A stretch of 64,000 bases of DNA, from contig CAUWAG010000003.1 of assembly GCA_963556695.1 (NCBI GenBank), positions 2,852,001 through 2,916,000 of the forward strand. Direction: 5' to 3'. The first letter of the stretch is position 1. Every line of letters begins with the position of its first letter. A model generated the notes under the pieces. The model was not told the DNA's origin. It worked only from the letters and a program-made list of their open reading frames with translations, and did no database searches. The position numbers and the translations under genes are program-made. This DNA comes from Anthostomella pinea (lineage: Eukaryota > Ascomycota > Sordariomycetes > Xylariales > Xylariaceae). This document shows, piece by piece, positions 10,961 through 21,443 of the stretch.

Positions 10961-11055
10961 TCTTTGGATGTGTTGTCAAATAGCGGACACTTACCGTTCT
11001 GGTGGGCAAAGCCAAGAGCCCCATGGACGGCGGTAGCTAGTAAACCACCCCACAT

Positions 11056-11397
11056 CTTCGCGGGCTCAGCTGGTGAAAGCCAGGTAAGCGAAAATGGAAA
11101 TGTGTAAGCAGTATGTGGAAGCGATAGGTACACAAGCAATGACGTTATTGCTGTCACAGGGGCTGCTGAGCTATCTTGGGATAGGGGAAGCAGGAGAAAA
11201 GGGGAAGTGCTGAGGAGTTTGGCCAGAGATATATAAGAAAAGGGCTAAGGGTAGGACTGAACTGACAATACAAGTGTGATCCAATAGAATACATTATTGG
11301 AAACAACAGAGAAGAGCTTCATGAATAGGACTCTATGGGGTGTGTGTGGTCGCCGAGGGGAGAGGTTTGCTGTCTGATGAATGGTACTGACCGGACG
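11056..11397. other. Upstream region of the protease locus
   Basis: Presumed promoter side of the minus-strand S8 gene. TATATAAG at about 11229 could act in either direction, and I see no gene. Confidence 0.35.
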
Positions 11398-12118
11398 TCA
11401 ATGATCATTTTCGCGCCCCTTTTCCAGCTTCGCTGCTCGAGGACCTGCAATGGCCACAAATAAGCTCTTGGCGTGGCAGAGTGATATATTGTATTCATCC
11501 CCCAGGGTCAATGCAATGGCGCAATGAACAGCGAATGCCCAGCTTTGAACGATGGCAATCCATTCTTCAGGAGGCTCAGTTGACAAGCACATGATCGCAC
11601 GCCATTCGGCTACGAAACTCAGCATCTATTGCCATGTCAGCTAAGTGAACAGGTGAAAGCGTCTGATTGGAGGCTACATTGTCCGTCATTCATCCGCTCA
11701 AGCTCCTGGGATCTGCAAACCTCGACACGTTCATCATTCGCTTCAGTCCAATGATTTTCCTGTCATCTGGTACTGACCATTCCTCAGACCAGGTGGAATG
11801 TGGATCAGGCCGAATCATCGACATCACGAGATGACATGAATAGCCCAGAAAGATGACATGGGTGTTTGACGTCCAGTTCCTCGTCATTGAGTCTCTATTT
11901 TTCATGGTACTCATATTCGCCAGGGTGTGACTTACTCCGCCGCGGGTCCCTAGTCCATACACTCCGACCGTTCGATTACCGCACCTCGCCAGCAGCTTGT
12001 CAATCTCGCCATCGATCTTGAAGGCGTAAGTAGTACTGGGCGTTCTCGATCTCCAAGCTACGCGCGGGAAACATTCACTTGCTGCCTGTTGAGTCAGTGG
12101 GAGCTCGTCGAACTTCAC
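11398..12118 (-). CDS. Possible hypothetical gene, structure unresolved
   Basis: Two open minus-strand stretches (12118-11690 and 11625-11398) have moderate coding character and splice-like motifs. One example is GTAAGTCAC directly after a frame ending in GLGTRGG near 11935. The first frame has no ATG at its start (it begins GTG) and no domain is recognised. It could be a diverged or decayed gene, or chance. No function is proposed. Confidence 0.2.
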
Positions 12119-13997
12119 TACAAAGTGGAATGAACGAGTCCATCAATCAAGTTTACGTTTGGTGAATGAAGTGTGCAGTGAGTATGAATATCGTGCACGT
12201 GACCACCTCACATGCCTTGCGGGAAAGACGCAGCTCCGATGTTACTGTACAGATTGGTCGATCATAGCAAGCCTCAAAGAACATATAACGTTGCCCAGAT
12301 CCTGCTGAAGAACGCTTCCTCGATGCATTTCAACCCACAAGAAATAACCAGCCTCCAGGCCCCTTGACCACTAACGCCAAACCACGAAAATACCAAAGTA
12401 CCAAACCACCAGTAAACCAGTAAACCAGTACTCCATACCACCAAACCACCATCAAATCATCGGACACTTGATCCATACCACTGAACCGCTACCAACCACG
12501 ATATAACCAGACACTTGATCCCCACCACTAAACTACCACCGACGACTCCTCCCAGTGAGCCATTTGAGACACCAAAGTACAACTCCCTGTCATTCCTTCG
12601 AGGCATCAACATACCAAACCACCCACGATGGCCGGCGATTCCGTCGATTCCAGGTCAGGCACCTATATTTGCATTGCACAGGGTGCTCCTGCGCGACGCA
12701 GATAGCTGCGGTAGGCTTGTGCCCGAGATGTTCGGGTTCCGAGTGGTGTGCAAAGAAGCGTCTGGAGCATCAGAAACAAGAGGGTTGAAAGGACAGGTGT
12801 GCAGACGGGCATGACACTCTCGTGTTGCTCGCTTGTGACGGGGAGGGGGGATGTGGGAGGATGTCATAGGGGGGAGGGACATAGGTGATCCTTTTGCTTT
12901 GTTTTTGTATGCATATTTTTGGGAATGGGGGAGTGCTCGTTGAGGAGCAGAGATACCGGACTGGCGAATGGCAGGGACAGGAACCAGTTTCGGGTCATTG
13001 ACGAGAGGGAAACACTGGTATGTAGCCGAATCTGCAATGAATGATTAGTGGTTTTGGACGTCTTGCTTGTGACATGCTCATTATGACTTGCTCATCGTGA
13101 CATGATTCAGCTCCCGGCCGTTTACCCTCGATATCATAAACTCCTTCGAGATGTGGTATGTAGAGTGGTGTTAGAGTGAAGTTGTGACTCAATAGTTGCC
13201 ATGTAATGCATACGAGACAACGCAGTCTGATAACCTAAATGATCAAGTTCACCATCACACGCTTTCCAACTTGCCTCAGCGTAGCCTTCTTCGGTGAAAC
13301 CTGACCGAAGCCATCTTCCTCTAATCGTACTGGAGGCTGTAGATTTTCAAGCTCGACTTGTCCCCGATATGGGTAATACTACGTGGCCCGCTTAGCTGCC
13401 AAATCATTCCCAGGGGTCGACGCCAACCGTGCTGTTCATAAAGATCATGGCATTCGAGTTGTTACTCAAGATGGGTGATGCTATGAGTTAGCAAACGAGA
13501 ATTGGAATGTAAATGAAGTTACGGTGCCTGTTGATCACTCGGAGTGGCACTCAATCGGCAACGTATTGGCTGCTTATTGTATTGGAAAGCTTGGAACAAT
13601 AGCCCCTGAGTATTGTCGCGACCGATGGATACAAAGGTATTCGAGATGTACCAAGAGAGATCGGTAGCTACAGTACACTGGCCGAGTGACAAATTCAGAC
13701 AATGAAACATCCTTAATGTCTTCCACGAATGCTGCTACAGCCACCTTCATTGGTGAAGTGGTGCACGTGGTGGCGTATGACCCCGAGTGTCGTGTCCCGG
13801 CGGCGTGAAAACCCCGGATTTGGGGGCGACCCTCGCCAGAGTGGTTATACTGTATTGATGCAAGTCCGCGATAATGTCACCATCCTTCATTATTCGGCGC
13901 CGCGTTTCGTCATCTCGAACCACCAAAGAACACCTACTACATTTAACTTCATGATCTCCCGTGCGCGCCCGCTGCCCGCGCAGCAGCTCGATGAACC
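12119..13997. other. Intergenic with an ACCA-rich low-complexity tract
   Basis: From about 12355 to 12545 the plus strand is dominated by imperfect ACCA/AAACCA units, including AAACCAGTAAACCAGTA. A Cys-rich open frame (CTGCSCATQ, GLCPRCSGSEWC) follows at 12655-12788 but lacks its own ATG. The ATG at 12628 is in another frame and hits a stop after ~25 codons. I cannot support a gene. The rest to 13997 shows nothing else and ends in the promoter of the VPS38 gene. Confidence 0.5.
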
Positions 13998-15758
13998 ATG
14001 CTGCCTCAGAACAGGCGTCTACGACATCTCCACGGCATCTACCTACGGAACCTGAGCTTTGCAAAGCCCCACGGCCGAGCTAGCGACGACCTCGACGCAG
14101 ACCTCCTGTCCAACAAGCTACACGAGGACCAGCCCCAGCTTCACCATGCCCGCTCTTCCGAGAGCTTGCGGCCACGGCCAACGGGGCGCAGGCGCAGTAC
14201 CACCCTGGCCAATGCGACTCCGGTGGCCCGCCAGAAGCAATTGGAGTACACTGTCGACAGTAGAGCTGCCGACGTGTTCTTCTCGTTGCACTGCGAGGGC
14301 GAGGAAGACCCGGTCTACGTCAGCGAGGTGGGCGAGCGGTCCATGAACTTCAACTTCCGCTTCTTCGAGCTCTCACAGGCCGGCCCGTCCGTGACGCGCA
14401 TGTCACAGGTGCAGGTCAAGATCTGGGCCAAGAGACAGCAGTCATGGTGCTTGCTGCTTACACAAGACATCGACCTTCGAGATCTGAACTATCTGGGTAG
14501 CTTGCGCAACTACCATTTCCCACCGAACTGCCTCGTCTTCCACCTTGCCGATGGCGTCTACTCCCTCGACCTGTCCAGCAAGAGACCTGAGCCGAAGCAA
14601 ACCACGCCTCTCCCGACTTCCTCGTACAATGCTCTCATGAAGCTGTCCAACCTCGACAACTCCATCCAAGACGCCCTAGCTACCCGCGAAGCTCTCACAG
14701 CACAGATCAACACCATACTCGAGCGCACACCCATCGACACGGTCCCCCAAGCTCAAGAATCCGCACACCTAGCCTCGAAATACGTCGGGGCACAGAAGCG
14801 AGCCCTCCAAGCAGCCCAGACACGGCGCGCCGAGCTACGATCCTCCATCGATGCCCGGCGGACCGCAATCAAGGAGGGGCAGAACGCACAGGCGAGAGCC
14901 GCAGACGACGTCGAGCATGCCCGGTCCAAGCTGCCAGCGTCCCAATCGCTCATAGCCGCGACGCGCGAGAGCATCCACGGGCAGCGGCGGCGCATCTGCG
15001 AAGACCTGGGGCACTTCTTTCCCATCACACCCATCCCGGCCGGCGCGCCCCTCTCCTTCAGCATCTGCGGCATCGCGCTACCCAACACCGACTACGACCC
15101 CACATCCTCCTCCTCGACCGAGGAGTCGCTCTCGGCAGGCCTCGGCTACGTCGCCCAGCTCACGCACGTGCTGCAGTACTACCTCTGCGTCCCGCTGCCG
15201 TACCCCATCTCGCCTTTCGGCTCGCGCAGCAGCGTCCGCGACGACATCTCCCTCCTCCCCGACGCGCAGCGCGAGTTCCCGCTCTTCCTTCGCGGCGGCG
15301 CTACGGCGCAGTACCGCTTCGACTACGGCTGGTTCCTGCTCAACAAGGACATCGAGGCGCTGTGCGTGGCGGCGGGGCTCAAGGTCGTCGATATCCGCCA
15401 CACCCTACCCAACCTCAAGTACCTGCTGTACGTCTGCAGCGCGGGCAGCGACGAGGTGCCGGAGCGGAAGCGCGGCGGCGTCCGCGGGCTCTGGGCCGGC
15501 AGGATGAAGGGCCGCGCCTCGCTCGCGGTGCCCGGCGACGACGGCGCCAGTAGTGCTGGCGGCAGCCGGCGCGGCAGCACGGATAGCGAGGTGCTGGGCG
15601 GCAACAAGCAGCGGGAGCAGCTGAGTCGGGCCCTGGGCGAGAACGGTCATGGGGGTTCGGGGAGACCGTCTTCGCCTGCCAGGTTGCCGTTTGATGAGAG
15701 TACAAAGTTGACTTTGAGGACAAAAGGGCTACGGGAGAATGTTGGTGCGCGTGCTTGA
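13998..15758 (+). CDS. VPS38: Vps38/UVRAG-like subunit of PI3-kinase complex II
   Basis: Single exon, 586 codons from ATG 13998. The family (Atg14/UVRAG/Vps38) brings the Vps34-Vps15-Vps30/Beclin core to endosomes for vacuolar sorting and endocytic traffic. Visible layout: a basic N-terminus, a beta-rich region from ~75 to 180 (AADVFFSLHCEGEEDPVYVS, MSQVQVKIWAKRQQ) that fits the C2-like part, a predicted coiled coil from ~210 to 335 rich in A/E/Q/R (ALATREALTAQINTILE, AQTRRAELRSSIDARR), and a C-terminal domain from ~335 with the conserved feel of the family (ICGIALPN, YPISPFGSRSSVRD, FLLNKDIEALCVAAGL). The last ~90 residues are Gly/Ser/Arg-rich and probably disordered. Atg14 is the main alternative. 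The absence of an N-terminal Cys-rich motif favours Vps38. Confidence 0.75.
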   Translation: MLPQNRRLRHLHGIYLRNLSFAKPHGRASDDLDADLLSNKLHEDQPQLHHARSSESLRPRPTGRRRSTTLANATPVARQKQLEYTVDSRAADVFFSLHCEGEEDPVYVSEVGERSMNFNFRFFELSQAGPSVTRMSQVQVKIWAKRQQSWCLLLTQDIDLRDLNYLGSLRNYHFPPNCLVFHLADGVYSLDLSSKRPEPKQTTPLPTSSYNALMKLSNLDNSIQDALATREALTAQINTILERTPIDTVPQAQESAHLASKYVGAQKRALQAAQTRRAELRSSIDARRTAIKEGQNAQARAADDVEHARSKLPASQSLIAATRESIHGQRRRICEDLGHFFPITPIPAGAPLSFSICGIALPNTDYDPTSSSSTEESLSAGLGYVAQLTHVLQYYLCVPLPYPISPFGSRSSVRDDISLLPDAQREFPLFLRGGATAQYRFDYGWFLLNKDIEALCVAAGLKVVDIRHTLPNLKYLLYVCSAGSDEVPERKRGGVRGLWAGRMKGRASLAVPGDDGASSAGGSRRGSTDSEVLGGNKQREQLSRALGENGHGGSGRPSSPARLPFDESTKLTLRTKGLRENVGARA

Positions 15759-16495
15759 TCAATTGAGATACCCTTGGAATTCAGAATAAAAGTGCATTTA
15801 CTATATCTGTGTCGTATTGGCTCTGCGGTTGGTTGTGATTTGTTTTGTGTGATTTGTTTGAGGCTGGTTATGTTATGTCTCCTACCTGCCCGACTTCCGT
15901 CTGGGCTGGTAGAAAGAAGTTGACCACGACTGCCCTGGGCCGTCAAGTAAGTAGTAAGGAGAAGATGATCAGTCTAGATAGTAGTTATAGGTACGGTCGA
16001 TGAGAGCACCGCGCTCTCTAGACTTGATCAAGTTACCATCATGTCCAAGACGCCCTCACAACAAGGCAAGCCGAGCCACAGAATCTCACTTTACTATTCT
16101 GAACCACGGTTTGGTAGAACCCCCTGAGGATATCAAAAAGACCAAAACAACATACTCAAACATCGTAATCCATATCCCAGCATCGATAACCATGACATTA
16201 TGATTGCACACCCTAGGTAAGGTATCAATACACCAAACTCCACCTATTATGACCTTTACCATTACGCCGCGCCCGTAAGTTATGCCACAAACCCGCCCCT
16301 ATAAGTTATAATATAAAACCCATATCACGCACCCACGCACAATTACTCACTCGCTCACGGCCGGGTATCACATCACACAGAATGGCGCTCCCATTCCTGT
16401 CTCCTCCCGCCCGACAGGGCCGACACAGGCACCGCCAGAGCCCCCCGTCTATCAACCCCAACGATCGGTCCGCTACGGACCCCGGAGCGGCGCCA
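15759..16495. other. Intergenic between two convergent genes, nothing recognised
   Basis: This is the 3' flank of VPS38 and of the minus-strand RTC1 gene. No coding or RNA feature is seen. Confidence 0.5.
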
Positions 16496-19400
16496 CTACC
16501 GCCGCTCTTCGGATGGCCCGGCGAACTTGACACTCTTCCTGCGCTCCCTTTCGTGCACTCCGCCAGCGCCTGCGCCCGCACTGCCGCCGCCGCGACCCGG
16601 GCTGGAACTCAGAATACTCAAGAGACCGCCCGCTGCTGATTTCGAGTCTTTCTCACTGCCACCACCGCTGGCTCCCATAGACAGAGCTTCCCGGACGCTT
16701 TCGACGGCTCTGCTCTGCGGGACATCGACGCCGTCACCCTTGACGCTAGTAACAGGCGTCGCGGCGGCCGAAGCGTCGTTGCTCTTCTTAAGTCCGCCGC
16801 CGACGGTCCCGCGCGTCTGCTCGCGCACGGCTATGCCCAGCTCTTCGGTGCGAGCGGCGCTGTTCTCGTTCTGCCACTTGCCGGGAAGACAGGCGTGGCC
16901 GCAGCCGTCGAAAGGACAGCAACCGTCACTGTTTGTCTCAGGGTACGCGTCTTCGGGAAGAGTAGGCGAAGAAGTAGCACGGGGCAGATGTTCTTTAGCT
17001 GGTAGTGGTGTCATCGGTCCGTGCCAATCCTGTAGGCAGTTTGCATGGCCGCCGTGTGCACAGCCAGGACAGTACCACCAGGTTGACAGCACCGGGGTTT
17101 CTGAATGAGGCGGAGTGACTTTGAGCCCTTCAGAAACTGGTGTCGGTGAACTGTCATCGGCTGTGACCTCCCGGTGCCCGCAGACTGCACACGGTGCCAT
17201 GATCGTGAGACACCGTTCGCATTTCCAAATGCCTGAGTTTTCCGTAGCAGAATGATCGAATTCTCTGGGTTTGTGGCATTGCGCACAGACGAATCCCACC
17301 GCGACACGGTCTTGCGCTGGTCTGAAGATTGAAACATAGTTGTCACCCCATATGTCGATGCCTTCAGGCCAGCCACGGACACAGAGATTACGCAGCAACG
17401 CAGCTTCGACAAAAAGTCTCATGCCCATGAGACGGCTATGGAGCTGCCGGAGGATGGCCGCAGCCTGATAAGAGTCAATGATATCGCTCGGAACAAGGGG
17501 CTTCAGGAGGAGTATCATAGCAGAGGCATTGTGTGCCGCGTGCTGGCTTTCGAATGTCATAGCTTTTGCGAGGATGTCGTACGGATTGATGGGCGGCGTG
17601 CCCCTTTTCGGGCCTGTGTCAGAGGCTACCGGATGAGGATACGGGGGATCATCTTCCCATGGAAGGAAATCGGTCTCAGTAATAGTGAGTGAAGTGTTAT
17701 CTTCCGGCCGCTGTGCAGGTGTCCCATTCTGGGATAGTTCCTGTTGGTAAGGTGGCTCCTTGATTTCCAGTCGTACTGTAGAATGGGTCTCGTCCACATA
17801 AGACCGGCCACTCTCGAAGGTATCGGTGGTAGTCTGAGATACGACGAAATCGTCCGTAAGATTGCCAGAGTCGTGTCGTACAGGAGGATGCCGGATTGCA
17901 TGCTTCTCTTGATCAGTCGATCCACCGATCTCCTTCCCTCTGATCCTACTACCATATTCTGTTTCCACGTTTTCGGCAGTAGAACTCTTGAGCTGGGTTC
18001 GGCCAGCAGTTTGACGTGTACTTCCCCCAGATGAGCTTGTCAGCACTGAGGCCTGACGGCTGGCTTCCGATAACGGGAATATCTGGGCGAAGCTGTCATC
18101 AGAATCATGCCTAGCAATGTGCCTTCTCCGGCTGTTGGGAGTTGACGGTCCCATGTAGTCGAGTGTCAACGGCTCCTTCTTCTTTGGCACATCGATAGCT
18201 TTTGGTAAGGCCTCGACAGCCTCCAAGTCATAAAAGTCGTAGCCTTCTGTACTAGATAACTGGCTCTCCTGGCTCATGATGGACAACTGGGTGGAGTCAA
18301 GCCTCGTCCGTGGGCTGGGCCTTGCCGAGTGTACGGCTGGAGGTAAAGTGAAACTCTCCATTTCTTGCACGGGTGCCAATTTTCCGCCACCAGCTCCTCC
18401 TTCAGACTCGGAAACGCTCTCTCTAAAAGGCCGAGCAAGCGGCGTGGGCAGGTTAGATTCGCTGTCGATCTCCTCAGTCAATAATGACTTGCCTAGAATG
18501 TGGCGACTATCTAGCGACGACACTGACGGGGACTTCCTCGGTGTGTCCTCGCCACCCACGCCAAACCGTGGGGACAAGCCGGGCTTGAGAAAATTCGACC
18601 CCGTATCCTCGTCCCTTTGCTTCGCCCACTTCTTCTTCCCGCTTCGATCTGAGCGAAGCTCTAGGTGATATTGCGATCTCCCCGTGAGCAACATGCCCAT
18701 TGCATAAGACAGGATTCGCCATGTCTGAGCGAGACGAAACTGGCTCACGCTTTCAGCAGCACGGGCATATTTCTCCAAAATTCCCGAGACCCTCTCGTTC
18801 AACGGGCCTGCTGCATCGGAGAACGGAAGGTCACGTTCGATAATCTCGAGGTACTGCCGGGAAAGAAATTGGATCGTATGCATTTTCGTAGCCGCAGGGA
18901 TATGGCCAATAGCCATCACCTGCTGGGGCCTGAATGGACTAGTCAACTTGATCGCCTGGTCCAAGGGAATCACCTGGTCTTCTACACCATTGCCAGAAGG
19001 GGGCGTGGTGCTCAGCGACTGTGATTGTCGCTTAATTCGACGCTTCCCACTCGCCCGTCGCTTGGGACCCAGAAAGCTGCCAATCACATCTTCCTCGGAG
19101 TCGCTGCGGCTGATGCTGAGCATTTGAGGGATAGGGCTAGAGCTATAGGGTGAGGCTGGAAGTCTTTCATGGGTCGATAAGGTGGGTCGCAGCCGTGAAT
19201 GAGCCCTCTCTTCTAGAAACATAAGAACGTCGCCTCGAGCAGAGAAGTCGAGGCTGGACAGCGGTTGACGGTCCATGACTTTAGGGGCAAATGCAACATC
19301 ACATTGCTTGAAACCATCTGGGCCGGCAGTCCACAAGAGATCCTGATCATGCCAGAGCAGGTCGTTAGGGGACTTTTCGAATATGTCGAGCTCTTTGTAC

Positions 19401-20473
19401 GGCATGGTCGGGCGTGCGAGATCCCAGATATGCACCGAGCTGATGCCGTGCTTCTTTAGGTTACCGCCTTCATCATACGATACAGCAATCTGAGCAGCTC
19501 TTCGACCCTGTGCGGTGGCGGACCACAAGCCCGGGCGCCATGAAACAGATGTAACAGGTGCTGGCGCATTGATGGACCACATCGGCTTCTGTCTCTTCTC
19601 GGCACTGGGTGACAGATCCCATACGTGGCATTTACTGTCAAGGCCTGAGCTTATCAGGTGGGCGCCGTCGTGATGCCATGATATGGACGTGACACCCTTC
19701 TGCGTGTCATGGGCGTTGATCTTGAGTAGAGGCGAGGTCGGTTTCCGGATGTCCCACTTAAGAACGATGCCAGACTCGGTGGCGCAAGCAAAGACATATC
19801 CGTCCTTGGGCGACCACTTCACATCGCGGATGCCATCGGCGTTGCAGTGAAGAGCCTGGATGGTTCTAAAGGTAGGTCCACTACGGCTGGCGACGGGTGT
19901 CTTGACATCAAAACAGCGTACGATGCCGTCCTGCCCACCAGAAAGCATCAAGGTCCCCTTGTGCGGGTTGAAATCTAGCTTGTTGACTTGTCGCGAACCC
20001 TCGCACGTCTGCACAAATTCGAGCCCCATGCCAGACCCCAGGCGACTGACATCGTACATGAATATCTTGCCGTTGGCGCAGGCGGTGAACAGGGCGGGTT
20101 CGCTACCATGACCAGAAGCGAATTTCGCATCCTTGATGGATAGTTGGTCGGATATCAAGCTCGCAGCGTTGCTCCTGCTCGCGGACTGGGCTTTAATGAT
20201 AGAGCGCACGTCGACGCCTTCCCGAATGTTCATGCCATCCACATGTATGGTCTTGAGGATATGTCGGCCTCCGAGCACAGCGATTCGTCCGTCGGGGGAT
20301 CTGTCGAGACAGGCTATCGGGATGTTCCCGGAGGGGTATGCGGCGTTCTGCGAGGCATTGGGACGGTAGGACTGGGGCGTGGGCGAGCTGGTGACGCTGA
20401 GGTTTCCGTCGCCAGAGGAGTCAGCGTTCGGGCGGCCAAGCAGCCTCCTCATGATCTTGCCCTGGTTATACAT
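16496..20473 (-). CDS. RTC1: RTC1/WDR24-like WD-repeat RING protein of the SEA complex
   Basis: Minus strand, 1325 codons from the first ATG at 20473; a second in-frame ATG at 20452 is an equally good start. The family is Rtc1 in yeast and WDR24 in animals, part of the SEACAT/GATOR2 assembly that controls TORC1 at the vacuole in response to amino acids. A WD40 propeller covers roughly residues 60-430 (SGGQDGIVRCFDVK, VKWSPKDGYVFACATESGIV, ISSGLDSKCHVWDLS). A long Ser/Pro/Glu-rich middle is likely disordered and phosphorylated. The C-terminal zinc-binding RING-like region has ordered Cys/His pairs (FVCAQCHKPREF, WKCERCLTIMAPCAVCGHRE, WWYCPGCAHGGHANCLQDWH, GCCPFDGCGHACLPG). A further disordered ~130-residue tail ends KSVKFAGPSEERR. 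There is no lesion. The length is close to filamentous-fungal orthologues. Confidence 0.88.
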   Translation of the reverse strand: MYNQGKIMRRLLGRPNADSSGDGNLSVTSSPTPQSYRPNASQNAAYPSGNIPIACLDRSPDGRIAVLGGRHILKTIHVDGMNIREGVDVRSIIKAQSASRSNAASLISDQLSIKDAKFASGHGSEPALFTACANGKIFMYDVSRLGSGMGLEFVQTCEGSRQVNKLDFNPHKGTLMLSGGQDGIVRCFDVKTPVASRSGPTFRTIQALHCNADGIRDVKWSPKDGYVFACATESGIVLKWDIRKPTSPLLKINAHDTQKGVTSISWHHDGAHLISSGLDSKCHVWDLSPSAEKRQKPMWSINAPAPVTSVSWRPGLWSATAQGRRAAQIAVSYDEGGNLKKHGISSVHIWDLARPTMPYKELDIFEKSPNDLLWHDQDLLWTAGPDGFKQCDVAFAPKVMDRQPLSSLDFSARGDVLMFLEERAHSRLRPTLSTHERLPASPYSSSPIPQMLSISRSDSEEDVIGSFLGPKRRASGKRRIKRQSQSLSTTPPSGNGVEDQVIPLDQAIKLTSPFRPQQVMAIGHIPAATKMHTIQFLSRQYLEIIERDLPFSDAAGPLNERVSGILEKYARAAESVSQFRLAQTWRILSYAMGMLLTGRSQYHLELRSDRSGKKKWAKQRDEDTGSNFLKPGLSPRFGVGGEDTPRKSPSVSSLDSRHILGKSLLTEEIDSESNLPTPLARPFRESVSESEGGAGGGKLAPVQEMESFTLPPAVHSARPSPRTRLDSTQLSIMSQESQLSSTEGYDFYDLEAVEALPKAIDVPKKKEPLTLDYMGPSTPNSRRRHIARHDSDDSFAQIFPLSEASRQASVLTSSSGGSTRQTAGRTQLKSSTAENVETEYGSRIRGKEIGGSTDQEKHAIRHPPVRHDSGNLTDDFVVSQTTTDTFESGRSYVDETHSTVRLEIKEPPYQQELSQNGTPAQRPEDNTSLTITETDFLPWEDDPPYPHPVASDTGPKRGTPPINPYDILAKAMTFESQHAAHNASAMILLLKPLVPSDIIDSYQAAAILRQLHSRLMGMRLFVEAALLRNLCVRGWPEGIDIWGDNYVSIFRPAQDRVAVGFVCAQCHKPREFDHSATENSGIWKCERCLTIMAPCAVCGHREVTADDSSPTPVSEGLKVTPPHSETPVLSTWWYCPGCAHGGHANCLQDWHGPMTPLPAKEHLPRATSSPTLPEDAYPETNSDGCCPFDGCGHACLPGKWQNENSAARTEELGIAVREQTRGTVGGGLKKSNDASAAATPVTSVKGDGVDVPQSRAVESVREALSMGASGGGSEKDSKSAAGGLLSILSSSPGRGGGSAGAGAGGVHERERRKSVKFAGPSEERR

Positions 20474-21443
20474 GATGTCGTGGGTGGGGCCGTTCGGCCA
20501 GTGCAGCTGTCGGTCTCGATAACGACATAGTCCGGAGCGATCTCGCCACGTAATCAGCAAGACCAGACACTTTTCTTCAGTCTGATATCTCGTCGGATAG
20601 CAGAAGCTCTGTTGTGGCAGCACTGGAAGCTTCAAATGTTTGAGGCAAGGTGTAGATGCAATCACTACTGAAGGGAAGCTCCCCCAGCTGGAGAGCTGGA
20701 GAGCTGGGGAGGAAGCTCAAGCCTCACCGTTGACCCCACCACTGCCCGCGCCCCATGTCGAGGTGCGCGCCAATCAGCGCGTGTGGCGTGGAAGCAGCCT
20801 CACTCGACTCAGCCCCACGCGCCATCAGCCTCAAACCCTCTGACTTGAAGTTCCATTGGAACACTGTCGCCGTCTTCAATCAGACGACCACGAATCTACC
20901 CATGCAATGCAATGCAGTTCTTCCCGAGTTCTGCATGATGTACTAACTAGCTCAGTCTAGATGTTTCGAGCGAAAGCAGACAGGATAAGCCCCCGCCAGC
21001 AGTCCCCGGAGACTGGAGTATGCCCAGGTGGCCCAACTGGAAGACCCGGGGGAACAGCGTGCTGCGACAAGTATACAGATTTGAGATCTCAAGCGACTCC
21101 ATCTACGCTGCAGGTTGCATCCAATACCAATTGCTATTATTCACTCTGGTCTATCTACGGTACCTTAGGTAGGTACGTAGGTAAACTACACGGTGGTTGT
21201 TGAGACGGCTCCCTCTCCTTATCGGCTAGATTCGGCATGCACAGCAACGACCCGGGAGTCATCCAACGCCGAGAGCTGAACGCCAAGACTTGGAGATCGG
21301 GAGAGCTGTACCGAACCGATCGACCGAGTGACCATCGACGACTTGATATATGCCGTCTGCCTGTGATAATTCTGAGACCTGGTAAAGTATTCAATATCAT
21401 TCACAGCAAAAACTCAAGAAGTTCTCACCCGACCACTACCATA
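20474..21443. other. Divergent promoter region between RTC1 and the aldolase gene
   Basis: It contains a short local repeat (GAGAGCTGGAGAGCTGGGGAGG near 20690) and the sequence GGTACCTTAGGTAGGTACGTAGGTA near 21160. No gene is recognised. Confidence 0.5.

Larger units (their letters stand above)
6865..11055 (-). pseudogene. Secreted subtilisin-like serine protease (peptidase S8), probably decayed
   Basis: The product would be a secreted serine endopeptidase. Exons, minus strand: 11055-10995 (signal peptide MWGGLLATAVHGALGFA), a long exon from about 10620 to 8509, then 8447-8310, 8219-7967, 7910-7819, 7725-7444, 7367-7133 and 7070-6865. All introns after the long exon have good signals (for example GTAAGTTTGG with GCTGACTTAC, and CTGCTAACC before the 7725 acceptor) and keep frame. 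The catalytic triad is visible: Asp in VLDTGFD, His in GHGTQVASLA, Ser in GTSFAAPQV, and the oxyanion Asn in HSAGNDG. The long exon starts with Thr/Ser/Pro and poly-Gly/Pro linkers, then an unrecognised domain. Lesions: in-frame TAG at 9138-9136, in-frame TGA at 7590-7588, and a C9 tract (10581-10589) where the frame from exon 1 does not fit. Readthrough on both sides of each stop is coherent. A functional gene with unusual splicing is less likely. Confidence 0.6.

Noticed and set aside
6865..11055. Idea that the S8 protease is part of a HET-Q1/HET-Q2-like gasdermin-protease allorecognition pair
   Set aside because: Those proteases are intracellular and sit beside a gasdermin-like gene. Here the protease starts with a signal peptide and none of the neighbours shows gasdermin-like features.
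12515..12814. Two overlapping plus-strand frames, one Cys-rich
   Set aside because: Both begin with non-ATG codons, the ATG at 12628 leads to a quick stop and no splice model rescued them.
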